Positions 1-5,275 of a DNA stretch of 7,517 nucleotides are shown piece by piece. Position 1 is the first letter of the stretch. Each line of letters opens with the position of its first letter. The stretch is from positions 1 to 7,517 of the forward strand of contig URMT01000081.1 in NCBI GenBank assembly GCA_900549005.1, written 5' to 3'. Made by a program: the position numbers and the translations under genes. Under the pieces are notes generated by a model. It was not told where the DNA came from, searched no databases, and saw nothing but the letters and a program-made list of their open reading frames with translations. The stretch comes from an uncultured Eubacteriales bacterium. Its GTDB lineage: Bacteria > Bacillota > Clostridia > Christensenellales > Borkfalkiaceae.

Positions 1-88
1 CAACAACAATAACAACAACCAGAACAACCAAAACCAAAACAACAACAATAACAACCCCAACCAGAACAACCAGAACCAGAACAATCAG
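1..88 (+). repeat. CAA/AAC-type low-complexity tract encoding poly-Asn/Gln
   Basis: The strand is almost free of T and G and is built from AAC, AAT, CAA and CAG triplets. A 16-bp unit (CAACAACAATAACAAC) occurs at 1-16 and again exactly at 40-55. Variants of CCAGAACAACCA recur at 19-30 and 60-71. Such tracts expand and contract by slippage and are a common place for assemblers to join unrelated reads. Confidence 0.75.
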
Positions 89-208
89 GGAGGGGGTGGT
101 TCTTCCGGTCAGCAGGCACCGCAACGCTTGTCCCCTTCGGACGTGCCGGGTTCATTGGCAGCAATTTCATATATCATATGCTCGGCAAATACCCCGATTG
201 CCGCATAG
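2..208 (+). CDS. 3' fragment of an Asn/Gln-rich low-complexity protein, out of frame with rfbB
   Basis: This frame is open from the window edge to the TAG at 206-208 (68 codons, no start in the window). Residues 1-29 are almost only Asn and Gln with one Pro. They are followed by GGGGSSGQQAP (30-40), then QRLSPSD (41-47). The Asn/Gln choice explains the CAA/AAC/AAT/CAG composition better than the other frames: frame 1 has TAA at 10-12 and 49-51. A Q/N linker followed by a short Ser-Pro-Asp segment resembles C-terminal linkers of some secreted or membrane-anchored bacterial proteins, but I do not recognise the family. Codons after about 142 (VPGSLAAISYII and on) are simply the rfbB sequence read in the wrong frame, so the genuine part of this protein probably ends near 139-145 at a fusion junction. 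Whether this is a real truncated gene or an assembly chimera cannot be decided from the sequence. Confidence 0.45.
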   Translation, partial: NNNNNNQNNQNQNNNNNNPNQNNQNQNNQGGGGSSGQQAPQRLSPSDVPGSLAAISYIICSANTPIAA

Positions 209-1140
209 TATGCCTCGATAAACTTACTTACGCGGGCAACCTCCGCACGCTTTCGGGCGCCCTTAAAGACGGGCGTTTCAGGTTCGTGCGGGGCGATATC
301 GCCGACGGTGATTTTGTGTATCGCCTGTTCGGTGACGAAAGGTTCGACGCGGTGGTAAATTTTGCCGCCGAGAGCCACGTTGACAGGAGCATAGTAAACG
401 CCCGCCCCTTCCTCGTCACCAATATAATAGGAACGCAGGTTCTTCTGGATGCGTGCAACAGATACGGCGTCGGGCGGTTCCACCAGATTTCTACCGACGA
501 GGTCTACGGCGACCTGCCGATAGAAAGAGGCGACCTGCGCTTTACCGAAAATTCTCCGCTCCGCCCTTCCAGCCCGTATGCCGCCAGTAAGGCATCTGCC
601 GACCTGTTGGTTCAGGCATATTGCCGCACGTACGGCACTTTTGCAACAATTTCGCGCTGTTCAAACAACTACGGCCCTTACCAGTTTCCCGAAAAGCTGA
701 TACCGCTTATGATAACGCACGCGCTCGCGGGTAAAAACCTGCCGGTATACGGCGACGGAAAGAACGTGCGCGACTGGCTGCACGTTTCGGACCATTGCCG
801 CGCGATAGACGCAATTCTTCGCGGCGGCAGGGCGGGGGAGGTGTATAACGTGGGCGGGCGCTGTGAATTGCCCAACACGGAAGTCGTAAAACGAATACTC
901 GGACTGTTGAATATGCCAGAAAGCCTCATTGAGTTCGTGGCGGACAGAAAGGGGCACGACAGGCGCTATGCCACAGATTGCTCGAAGACGGAGAGCGAAC
1001 TTGGGTGGAAGGCCGAAACCGACTTTTCCGTCGGTCTGAAACAAACTGTGCGCTGGTACCTCGATAACCGAAGCTGGTGGGAAGAAATTTTAAGCGGCGA
1101 ATATAAAAAATACGAAGAAGGCCTGTCCGATGGAAGGTAG
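178..1140 (+). CDS. rfbB: dTDP-glucose 4,6-dehydratase (RfbB/RmlB), 5'-truncated
   Basis: This extended short-chain dehydrogenase converts dTDP-D-glucose to dTDP-4-keto-6-deoxy-D-glucose in the cytoplasm, the second step towards dTDP-L-rhamnose and other deoxysugars of surface polysaccharides. Counting from ATG 178, family landmarks are LDKLTYAGN (13-21), NFAAESHVDRS (61-71), the catalytic STDEVYG (105-111, with T106, D107, E108), the YxxxK pair Y134/K138, NNYGPYQFPEKLIP (163-176), YGDGKNVRDWLHVSDH (191-206) and GHDRRYA (259-265). The 320 residues are short for a family usually near 340. The frame continues upstream as GRAGFIGSNFIYH (139-177), which keeps the GxxGxxG NAD loop, but before that it reads unrelated residues and then TAA at 49-51. 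There is no ATG, GTG or TTG in between. The normal start and first beta strand (the usual VTGGAGFIG is here VPFGRAGFIG) are therefore missing. ATG 178 lies after the NAD loop and would not give a working enzyme. The last codons overlap the TraX-family gene. Identity is very secure; integrity of the 5' end is not. Confidence 0.93.
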   Translation: MLGKYPDCRIVCLDKLTYAGNLRTLSGALKDGRFRFVRGDIADGDFVYRLFGDERFDAVVNFAAESHVDRSIVNARPFLVTNIIGTQVLLDACNRYGVGRFHQISTDEVYGDLPIERGDLRFTENSPLRPSSPYAASKASADLLVQAYCRTYGTFATISRCSNNYGPYQFPEKLIPLMITHALAGKNLPVYGDGKNVRDWLHVSDHCRAIDAILRGGRAGEVYNVGGRCELPNTEVVKRILGLLNMPESLIEFVADRKGHDRRYATDCSKTESELGWKAETDFSVGLKQTVRWYLDNRSWWEEILSGEYKKYEEGLSDGR

Positions 1141-1927
1141 CGTGGGCAGTGCGCCCGCGGGCGGCGAAAAATTTTATTTCGGTTTTTTAAGCGGCAACGC
1201 GCTCAAAATTCTGGCGTGCCTTCTGATGCTCACAGACCATATCGGAATGATTTTATTTCCCGGGGTGTCCGCCCTGCGTGCCGTTGGCAGGCTTTCTATG
1301 CCCATATTTGCCTTTATGTTTGCAGAAGGCTGTCACTACACACGGCACAAAATCAGGCGCTTCGCGCTCGTCTTTGCGCTCGGCCTTGTCACAAGCGCGG
1401 GCATATCGCTCGTAAACGAAAGGGCAGAGGGCAACATTCTTATAACTTTCAGCCTGTCCTGCCTTATAATATACAGCCTTGCATTGCTGAAAGGCGCGGC
1501 GTTTGCGCACAGGCCGAAGGCGGTTGCGGCGTCGTCGGCCGCCCTTGCGCTTTCGCTCGGCGCAAGCATATACCTTTGCTGTTTTTCGCCCGTGCATATA
1601 GAGTACGGCCTTGCAGGCGTGCTGCTTCCCGTCACGGTGCGGCTTTCAGATTTTAAATCGTACGGCGCGAGCGGACTGCTTGCCGAACTTTACACTCCCG
1701 CAACTGCCTTTTTGCTGTTTTTTGTGGGATTGGTGGCGCTCACGGCGGCGCTCGGAGGCAGTCAGGCTTACTGCCTCATTGCAATAGTGCCCCTTCTTAT
1801 GTACAGCGGAAAGAGGGGGAGGCTCAGGCTTAAATATCTGTTTTATGCCTTCTATCCCGCACATCTTGCCGTGCTTTACGCCATTTATTTTATAGCTTCG
1901 CCCGCGCTTGCGTTTGCCTTTGCGTGA
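1130..1927 (+). CDS. TraX-family integral membrane protein
   Basis: A 265-residue polytopic membrane protein of the TraX family (PF05857). The founding member, F-plasmid TraX, N-acetylates pilin; many chromosomal Firmicutes homologues have no known substrate. Family signatures seen: ALKILACLLMLTDHIGMIL (24-42) with the conserved Asp36-His37, GRLSMPIFAFMFAEG (53-67), and the C-terminal FYAFYPAHLAVLY (238-250). Hydrophobic stretches lie at roughly 25-45, 55-66, 78-95, 104-121, 132-151, 160-170, 190-207, 214-225 and 236-262. The ATG at 1130 is preceded by GAAGAAGG (1114-1121) at 8 nt. It lies inside the rfbB end (11-nt overlap), so the two genes are almost certainly co-transcribed and translationally coupled. 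No conjugation genes are nearby. The polysaccharide-type neighbour suggests, by inference only, that it acylates a surface glycan or another envelope component. Family call secure, substrate unknown. Confidence 0.9.
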   Translation: MEGSVGSAPAGGEKFYFGFLSGNALKILACLLMLTDHIGMILFPGVSALRAVGRLSMPIFAFMFAEGCHYTRHKIRRFALVFALGLVTSAGISLVNERAEGNILITFSLSCLIIYSLALLKGAAFAHRPKAVAASSAALALSLGASIYLCCFSPVHIEYGLAGVLLPVTVRLSDFKSYGASGLLAELYTPATAFLLFFVGLVALTAALGGSQAYCLIAIVPLLMYSGKRGRLRLKYLFYAFYPAHLAVLYAIYFIASPALAFAFA

Positions 1928-1963
1928 GCGGAGCGCAAAGTTCATACTGAATCTGTTTACGGG

Positions 1964-1984
1964 CGCGGGCTTTTAAAGCCCGCG
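1964..1984 (+). terminator. GC-rich hairpin after the TraX-family gene
   Basis: CGCGGGCTTT pairs exactly with AAAGCCCGCG around a single T, a near-perfect palindrome 36 nt after the TraX stop. In practice the A/T pairs at the tip would open into the loop. No clear U-tract follows on the plus strand (TCTGTATGC), so it is a weak intrinsic terminator or a 3' stabilising hairpin for the rfbB-traX transcript. Confidence 0.5.
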
Positions 1985-2007
1985 TCTGTATGCTTTATAA
2001 GGCGCGC

Positions 2008-2055
2008 AAAAAAAAGAATGTGCCGCGGGTTTAAAAAACCCGCGGCACATTCTTT
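2008..2055 (-). terminator. Strong intrinsic terminator of the GH2 gene (20-bp perfect stem)
   Basis: The arms 2013-2032 and 2036-2055 are exact reverse complements (20 bp) around an AAA loop. Read on the minus strand, the stem is followed by eight T residues (complement of 2008-2015), a textbook rho-independent terminator placed about 65 nt after the GH2 stop. On the plus strand the stem ends in TTCTTT, so it can also stop transcripts arriving from the TraX side. This fits a shared terminator between convergent genes. Confidence 0.9.
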
Positions 2056-2101
2056 AAATGATATGGGGATAGAAATGTCTGTCAGTTGCGACGGCGGAAA
2101 C

Positions 2102-2121
2102 AACTTGCCGCAGGGCAAGTT
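2102..2121 (-). other. Small hairpin at the GH2 stop codon
   Basis: AACTTGCC (2102-2109) pairs with GGCAAGTT (2114-2121) around a 4-nt loop. The stem overlaps the first bases of the GH2 stop codon region (2120-2122, TAA on the minus strand). There is no U-tract. It may be only an mRNA 3' structure; function unknown. Confidence 0.3.
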
Positions 2122-4066
2122 ACTTCTGCCAGCTCTGAGTTTCTGAATGAACGTGAAGTTTATAAGCAGGGTCAGGCGAAGAAACTTTGCGTATCGTGCA
2201 TCTGTCGGAACAGGTTCCGCTCAAAGCGGTTATTTCACACTTCTCTTCAAGCCTTATTTTAAAGGCGTATACGTGCCCGTCCTTCGTCTTTCCCTCAATT
2301 TCTTTGCCGTTGCAGGTCAGCTTTACGCCGCCCGTGCAGTTGGTGTATACCTTTATCGTAGTATTTCTGCCCGTGCGGTTTTCAAAGCGCTTGCCCGCAA
2401 TGTGAACGAACGGCTGCTTGCTCCAATATGCCTTGTATACGTAAAAGCTGTCTTTTCTGGTCTTGCGGTCAAAGGTTACAAGTCCCTTGTGGTTCATTCC
2501 GGGTTCGCCGCCCTGGTTCCTTGCATCGGCGGCAAAGTCGAACATATTCCACACGTACGTGCCCCACATATAGGGGTGCCTTTCAAAGCATCTTAACATA
2601 AACTCGTGGTAGTTTGCCTGGTATTCTTCGCTGTTGTCGCCGCGTCTGGGGTGCTTTGAATGGAGGTGGGGCATACATTCCGCGCCATATTCCGAATAGC
2701 CGAGCGCGCGTTTGGGGTACAGCGTGTGGAATACCGAAATCCACAAATCGTTCAGGAAGAATCCGGGCACGTACCAGCCGAGGTACAGGTTCCACGCTAC
2801 CACGTCGGTTATGTGTGCAGACCTGTTGGCAAATCCGCACATCGCAAAGCACGCAAGGGTGGTAAGGCGGGTGGGGTCAAGCCTGTGTACCATATCGTTC
2901 ATCTTTTTGTGGAATGCAAGCATATCCTTTTTATGCTTGTGATACATCGTTATTTCGTTCGATACGCCCCACATTACGATGCAGGGGTGGTTGTACTGCT
3001 GGTAAATCAGCTCTTTCATCTGGCTTTCGGCGTTTGCGTTTGCCCCGGGCATATGCCGCGATATATAGGGTATTTCAGCCCATACCACAAGGCCCGCTTC
3101 GTCGCACAGGTCGTAAAAATAGTCGTCGTGCTGGTAATGCGCAAGCCTCAGCGTGTTGGCGCCTATCTCCTTAATCAGCGCCATATCCTCGTCGTGCATC
3201 TGCTTTGTGAGTGCGTTGCCCACGCCGGGCCTGTCCTGGTGCCTGCATACGCCGCGGAGGGGGTAGCTCCTGCCGTTTAATATAAAGCCCTTTTTCGGGT
3301 CTATCGCAAAGCTGCGGAAGCCGAATTTTTTGGTTATGCTGTCGCACACCTTTCCGCCGCAAACAAGGTCTGCCTTCGCGGAATAGAGGTAGGGGTCTTC
3401 GGTGCCGTTCCACAGGCGGGCGTTTGCAATGGCTATTTCCTCGCCGCCCGCGCCTTCTGCAACTTTATTGCCGTCGCGGTCAAATATTGCAACTTTCACT
3501 TCGCCCTCGCCGCTCACATATCCGTCAACCTTTACCTTGCATTCGTTGCCGCATACTGTGGGGGTAATTGCAATTCCGGGCGCCCCGTAAAAGTCCAAAT
3601 CGAAGTGGTTTTTGCTTACCAGAACAAGATTTACGTCGCGGTATATTCCGCCGTAAAAAGTAAAGTCGGCCGTCTGCGGGTATACGCGCTCGTTCTTTGA
3701 ATTGTCGGCGTATACGATAAGCACGTTCTCTTCTTTCAGAAGGTCGGTCACGTCGCAGCGGAAGGTGGAATATCCGCCGTCGTGCGAGGCAACTTCCTTG
3801 CCGTTGAATATTACGCGCGCAGAGGAGTTCACTCCCTTGAATTCAAGGTACAGCCTGCCGTCTTCTTCAAGTGCGGGTGCGGAAAAATGTTTTACGAAAG
3901 TGCAGGTGCCGCGGTAATAATCGTTGCCGCCGTCCTGTCCGTCTTTTCCGTTCCAGGTATAGGGCAAATCGAGCTGCACGCCATCGGCGCTCTCGGCCTG
4001 TTCGGGCGCGGGCGCGGCCTTGATGAACTTCCAGCCGCCGTTAATGTTTATAATGTTTCTCATCAT
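2120..4066 (-). CDS. Glycoside hydrolase family 2 beta-glycosidase (beta-galactosidase or beta-glucuronidase)
   Basis: A 648-residue retaining GH2 enzyme that hydrolyses a terminal beta-linked sugar. No signal peptide is visible, so it is cytoplasmic and acts on imported glycosides. Domains in order: jelly-roll sugar-binding domain (about 5-150, with GVNSSARVIFNGKEV and FYGGIYRDV), Ig-like domain (about 155-250), TIM barrel (about 255-550) and a C-terminal beta domain (about 552-648). The barrel carries LRGVCRHQD (270-277), NTLRLAHYQHDD (304-315), the acid/base Glu371 in WGVSNEI, and the nucleophile Glu459 in GYSEYGAE. WNMFDFAADARNQGG and KGLVTFDRKTRKDSFYVYKAYW near 506-548 are typical of short GH2 beta-galactosidases. 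Asn525-x-Lys527 sits where beta-glucuronidases have the N-x-K carboxylate-binding motif, but similar NxK-GLV strings also occur in beta-galactosidases. GGAGGA directly abuts the first ATG (4066) and lies 3 nt before a second in-frame ATG (4063), which may be the used start. It is transcribed alone, bounded by terminators. The neighbouring symporter and uxuA favour a glucuronide substrate; this is inference. Confidence 0.93.
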   Translation of the reverse strand: MMRNIININGGWKFIKAAPAPEQAESADGVQLDLPYTWNGKDGQDGGNDYYRGTCTFVKHFSAPALEEDGRLYLEFKGVNSSARVIFNGKEVASHDGGYSTFRCDVTDLLKEENVLIVYADNSKNERVYPQTADFTFYGGIYRDVNLVLVSKNHFDLDFYGAPGIAITPTVCGNECKVKVDGYVSGEGEVKVAIFDRDGNKVAEGAGGEEIAIANARLWNGTEDPYLYSAKADLVCGGKVCDSITKKFGFRSFAIDPKKGFILNGRSYPLRGVCRHQDRPGVGNALTKQMHDEDMALIKEIGANTLRLAHYQHDDYFYDLCDEAGLVVWAEIPYISRHMPGANANAESQMKELIYQQYNHPCIVMWGVSNEITMYHKHKKDMLAFHKKMNDMVHRLDPTRLTTLACFAMCGFANRSAHITDVVAWNLYLGWYVPGFFLNDLWISVFHTLYPKRALGYSEYGAECMPHLHSKHPRRGDNSEEYQANYHEFMLRCFERHPYMWGTYVWNMFDFAADARNQGGEPGMNHKGLVTFDRKTRKDSFYVYKAYWSKQPFVHIAGKRFENRTGRNTTIKVYTNCTGGVKLTCNGKEIEGKTKDGHVYAFKIRLEEKCEITALSGTCSDRCTIRKVSSPDPAYKLHVHSETQSWQK

Positions 4067-4092
4067 TCCTCCGTAATTTGTTTTTTTATTAC

Positions 4093-4121
4093 ATTATATA
4101 TGTTAAAACACAACGCCGCAA
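4093..4121 (-). promoter_or_regulatory. Promoter of the GH2 gene
   Basis: On the minus strand a perfect TATAAT (-10, complement of 4093-4098) follows TTGCGG (-35, complement of 4116-4121; TTG matches the consensus) at a 17-bp spacing. Transcription would start near 4086, giving a leader of about 20 nt that holds the GGAGGA ribosome site. The good -10 and poor -35 fit an activated promoter. Confidence 0.65.
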
Positions 4122-4130
4122 ATATCAATA

Positions 4131-4154
4131 GCAATTTTCGCTCAAAAGTATTGC
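4131..4154 (-). promoter_or_regulatory. Candidate regulator half-sites upstream of the GH2 promoter
   Basis: On the minus strand GCAATAC (complement of 4148-4154) and AAAATTGC (complement of 4131-4138) lie about 62-68 and 45-52 bases before the predicted start, just upstream of the -35, where AraC-type activators usually bind. The same two words are fused as AAAATTGCAATAC at 5048-5060 in the regulator/transporter control region. That this is an operator of the adjacent AraC protein is inference. Confidence 0.4.
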
Positions 4155-4198
4155 GTTTTTCTCTTAATTTGCTGCCCTGCTATTTTTTCGCGGGCAAT

Positions 4199-4231
4199 AA
4201 AAAAGCGGCGGGAGCGTCCGCCGCTTTTTTT
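4199..4231 (-). terminator. Bidirectional intrinsic terminator after the AraC-family gene
   Basis: The arms 4199-4211 and 4218-4230 are exact reverse complements (13 bp: six A/T pairs and a seven-pair GC-rich core) around a 6-nt loop. A-runs on the left and T-runs on the right give a U-tract in either direction. It lies 15 nt beyond the regulator's stop, so it ends the regulator transcript before the GH2 promoter and keeps the two minus-strand genes as separate units. Confidence 0.9.
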
Positions 4232-4245
4232 AACGTAAGGTTAGT

Positions 4246-5019
4246 TCATTCATCGGGAAATTCGTTTGCGCTCAGCGTTTTGCGGTAGGCCCTGAAAAAG
4301 GTGGAGTAGTTCATAAACCCCAGCTTTTCGGCCGCCTCGCACTTCTTCATTCCGTTCATAATCAGCGAGTGTGCAAACAGAATCTTTTTGGAGCGCACGT
4401 ACTGCATAACGGGAATGTGCATATACTTGCGGAATTCGTTGCTTATATACGACTTGGAATACATCAAATCGTCGGCAAGCGTTTCAAGCGTAATCTCTTC
4501 GGTAATGTTATTGTTTATGTGCGTTATTATCTTTTCTATAAACGGATTGGCCTTCTGTTTTCCAAGGCTTGCCGTCCTGTTCATCATAATAAGCAGCTTT
4601 GCAAGTTCGCCCAAAAACAGAGTGTGCGTCTCTTCCTTGGAAAAGTTCTTTTCGTATTCGTCCAGCCCCGTAAAAATCGTGGCGTAGGCGGAGGTATCGG
4701 TAAAGAACGGCCTGTGCGCAAGCAAAGTATCTTTGATATAGTCGGGCACCATAATTTCGGGGAATTTCAGCACATATCTTTCGTAAGATTTTTCGCGCAG
4801 GTTTACGGTGGCAAAATGGTACTTGCCCGGTGAGATTAAAACCACGTCGCCGGGCCTGAGTGTGCGCGTTTCCGATTCCACCGTATAGTCAACGTCGCCC
4901 CGCACGAAGTAAATAATCTCGATAAAAGCGTGCATATGCTTATAATACTCTTCCGTGGGGGAAGAGGTGTTGTCTATTTTATGGGCAAAGTCGATATTGC
5001 CGTAAACAAAGCTGAACAT
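4246..5019 (-). CDS. AraC-family transcriptional regulator (cupin + double HTH)
   Basis: A 257-residue regulator with the standard AraC layout. The N-terminal cupin sensing domain covers about 1-95: HMHAFIEIIYFVRGDVDYTV (28-47) and LRPGDVVLISPGKYH (54-68) are typical of its sugar-binding barrel. A helical linker runs to about 155. The C-terminal DNA-binding domain (about 158-257) has a first helix-turn-helix at ITLETLADDLMYSKSYISNEF (176-196) and a second near 223-247 with GFMNYSTFFRAYRK, the family signature region. It is divergent from the symporter-uxuA operon and upstream of the GH2 gene on the same strand, so it is the probable local activator responding to the imported sugar or a breakdown product. 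No Shine-Dalgarno sequence precedes ATG 5019, and the predicted -10 lies only about 10 nt away, so the mRNA may be almost leaderless. The next Met is residue 29, inside the cupin, so ATG 5019 is the only sensible start. Confidence 0.92.
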   Translation of the reverse strand: MFSFVYGNIDFAHKIDNTSSPTEEYYKHMHAFIEIIYFVRGDVDYTVESETRTLRPGDVVLISPGKYHFATVNLREKSYERYVLKFPEIMVPDYIKDTLLAHRPFFTDTSAYATIFTGLDEYEKNFSKEETHTLFLGELAKLLIMMNRTASLGKQKANPFIEKIITHINNNITEEITLETLADDLMYSKSYISNEFRKYMHIPVMQYVRSKKILFAHSLIMNGMKKCEAAEKLGFMNYSTFFRAYRKTLSANEFPDE

Positions 5020-5028
5020 ATCATATGT

Positions 5029-5057
5029 ATTGTAGCACGATTGTCAGAAAATTGCAA
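5029..5057 (-). promoter_or_regulatory. Promoter of the AraC-family gene, overlapping an ATTGCAAT palindrome
   Basis: On the minus strand TTGCAA (complement of 5052-5057, 4/6 to the -35 consensus) and TACAAT (complement of 5029-5034, 5/6 to the -10) are 17 bp apart. The -35 lies inside the palindrome ATTGCAAT (5051-5058), so a protein bound there would block this promoter: a plausible autoregulation site. Initiation would fall near 5022, only about 3 nt before the ATG. Confidence 0.5.
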
Positions 5058-5132
5058 TACGGTTGTGTAAAAAATGCAAATAATTTTCATCGGTTGACCG
5101 CAAAGTATCGGTTTTGCATTAAAATTGCAATA
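5048..5132. promoter_or_regulatory. Cluster of TGCAA/TTGCA elements in the divergent control region
   Basis: AAAATTGCAATA occurs exactly twice, at 5048-5059 and 5121-5132, 73 bp apart (about seven helical turns). Between them AATGCAAA (5073-5080) and its reverse complement TTTGCATT (5113-5120) form an inverted pair. ATCGGTT is directly repeated at 5089-5095 and 5107-5113 (18 bp apart), and CGGTTGACCG (5091-5100) is a small inverted repeat. The layout, roughly symmetrical about 5090 between divergent promoters, suggests looping or cooperative binding by the AraC protein; this is inferred from position and repetition only. Confidence 0.5.
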
Positions 5133-5152
5133 TTTTTATATAAAATATGTAA

Positions 5153-5181
5153 TTGTATTTCACAAAACGGAAAGGTATAAT
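5153..5181 (+). promoter_or_regulatory. Promoter of the symporter-uxuA operon
   Basis: TATAAT (5176-5181) is a perfect -10, with TTGTAT (5153-5158, only TTG conserved) 17 bp upstream. Initiation is expected near 5188. The ATTGCAAT element at 5124-5131 lies about 57-64 bases before it, an activator-like position. A weaker alternative -10, TATAAA, is at 5139-5144. The poor -35 suggests dependence on the regulator. Confidence 0.5.
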
Positions 5182-5197
5182 AAAAGGCGTAACATAA

Positions 5198-5275
5198 ATG
5201 GGTTTACAGCCCCTTTTTTTACGGCCGCCGCGGCGGAAGCCGTGCGGAAAAAAATCTATTTTTACAGGGTGTTAA
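5198..5275 (+). CDS. Possible 25-codon leader ORF overlapping the symporter start
   Basis: ATG 5198 opens a frame that reads MGLQPLFLRPPRRKPCGK and on to a TAA at 5273-5275, whose last base is the A of the symporter ATG (TAATG). The peptide is rich in Arg, Pro and Lys and ends FTGC. An AAAGG lies at 5183-5187, 10 nt upstream, but it would fall outside the mRNA if transcription starts near 5188. The exact stop/start overlap, identical to the one between the symporter and uxuA, is the main reason to list it. It could be chance: the frame is short and there is no homology I recognise. Confidence 0.25.
   Translation: MGLQPLFLRPPRRKPCGKKSIFTGC
5214..5254 (+). other. GC-rich hairpin in the symporter leader
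   Basis: ACGG-CCGC (5221-5228) pairs with GCGG (5233-5236) and CCGT (5240-5243) around CGCG, with a 3-nt AAG bulge. It is framed by a T7 run (5214-5220) and an A7 run (5248-5254) that could extend the stem past a GCGG bulge. It is not a terminator (no U-tract after it). It precedes the AGGGTG-like ribosome site (5266-5270) and may affect translation start; inference. Confidence 0.35.

Noticed and set aside
1..88. CAA-type repeat as a CRISPR array or eukaryotic microsatellite
   Set aside because: There are no constant repeats with unique spacers, and the tract reads cleanly as Asn/Gln codons in a bacterial context.
109..483. 124-codon minus-strand frame across the N/Q-rich to rfbB junction
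   Set aside because: It is antisense to conserved rfbB codons and has no recognisable motif or ribosome site.
2660..3280. 206-codon open frame on the plus strand inside the GH2 gene
   Set aside because: It is antisense to the conserved TIM-barrel coding sequence and its translation shows no recognisable domain; it is a by-product of codon bias.
5051..5066. CcpA catabolite (cre) site in the divergent region
   Set aside because: TTGCAATACG resembles the start of the consensus but misses the required C-G position, so support is insufficient.
5221..5243. GC-rich hairpin in the symporter leader as an intrinsic terminator or attenuator
   Set aside because: It is followed by an A-run, not a T-run, on the plus strand, and on the minus strand it is also followed by A residues, so it cannot act as a standard terminator.
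5125..5274. Upstream 50-codon extension of the symporter frame to ATG 5125
   Set aside because: It lies within and before the predicted promoter (-10 at 5176-5181), overlaps an operator-like repeat, has no ribosome site and encodes no family sequence. AGGGTG before ATG 5275 explains the start better.
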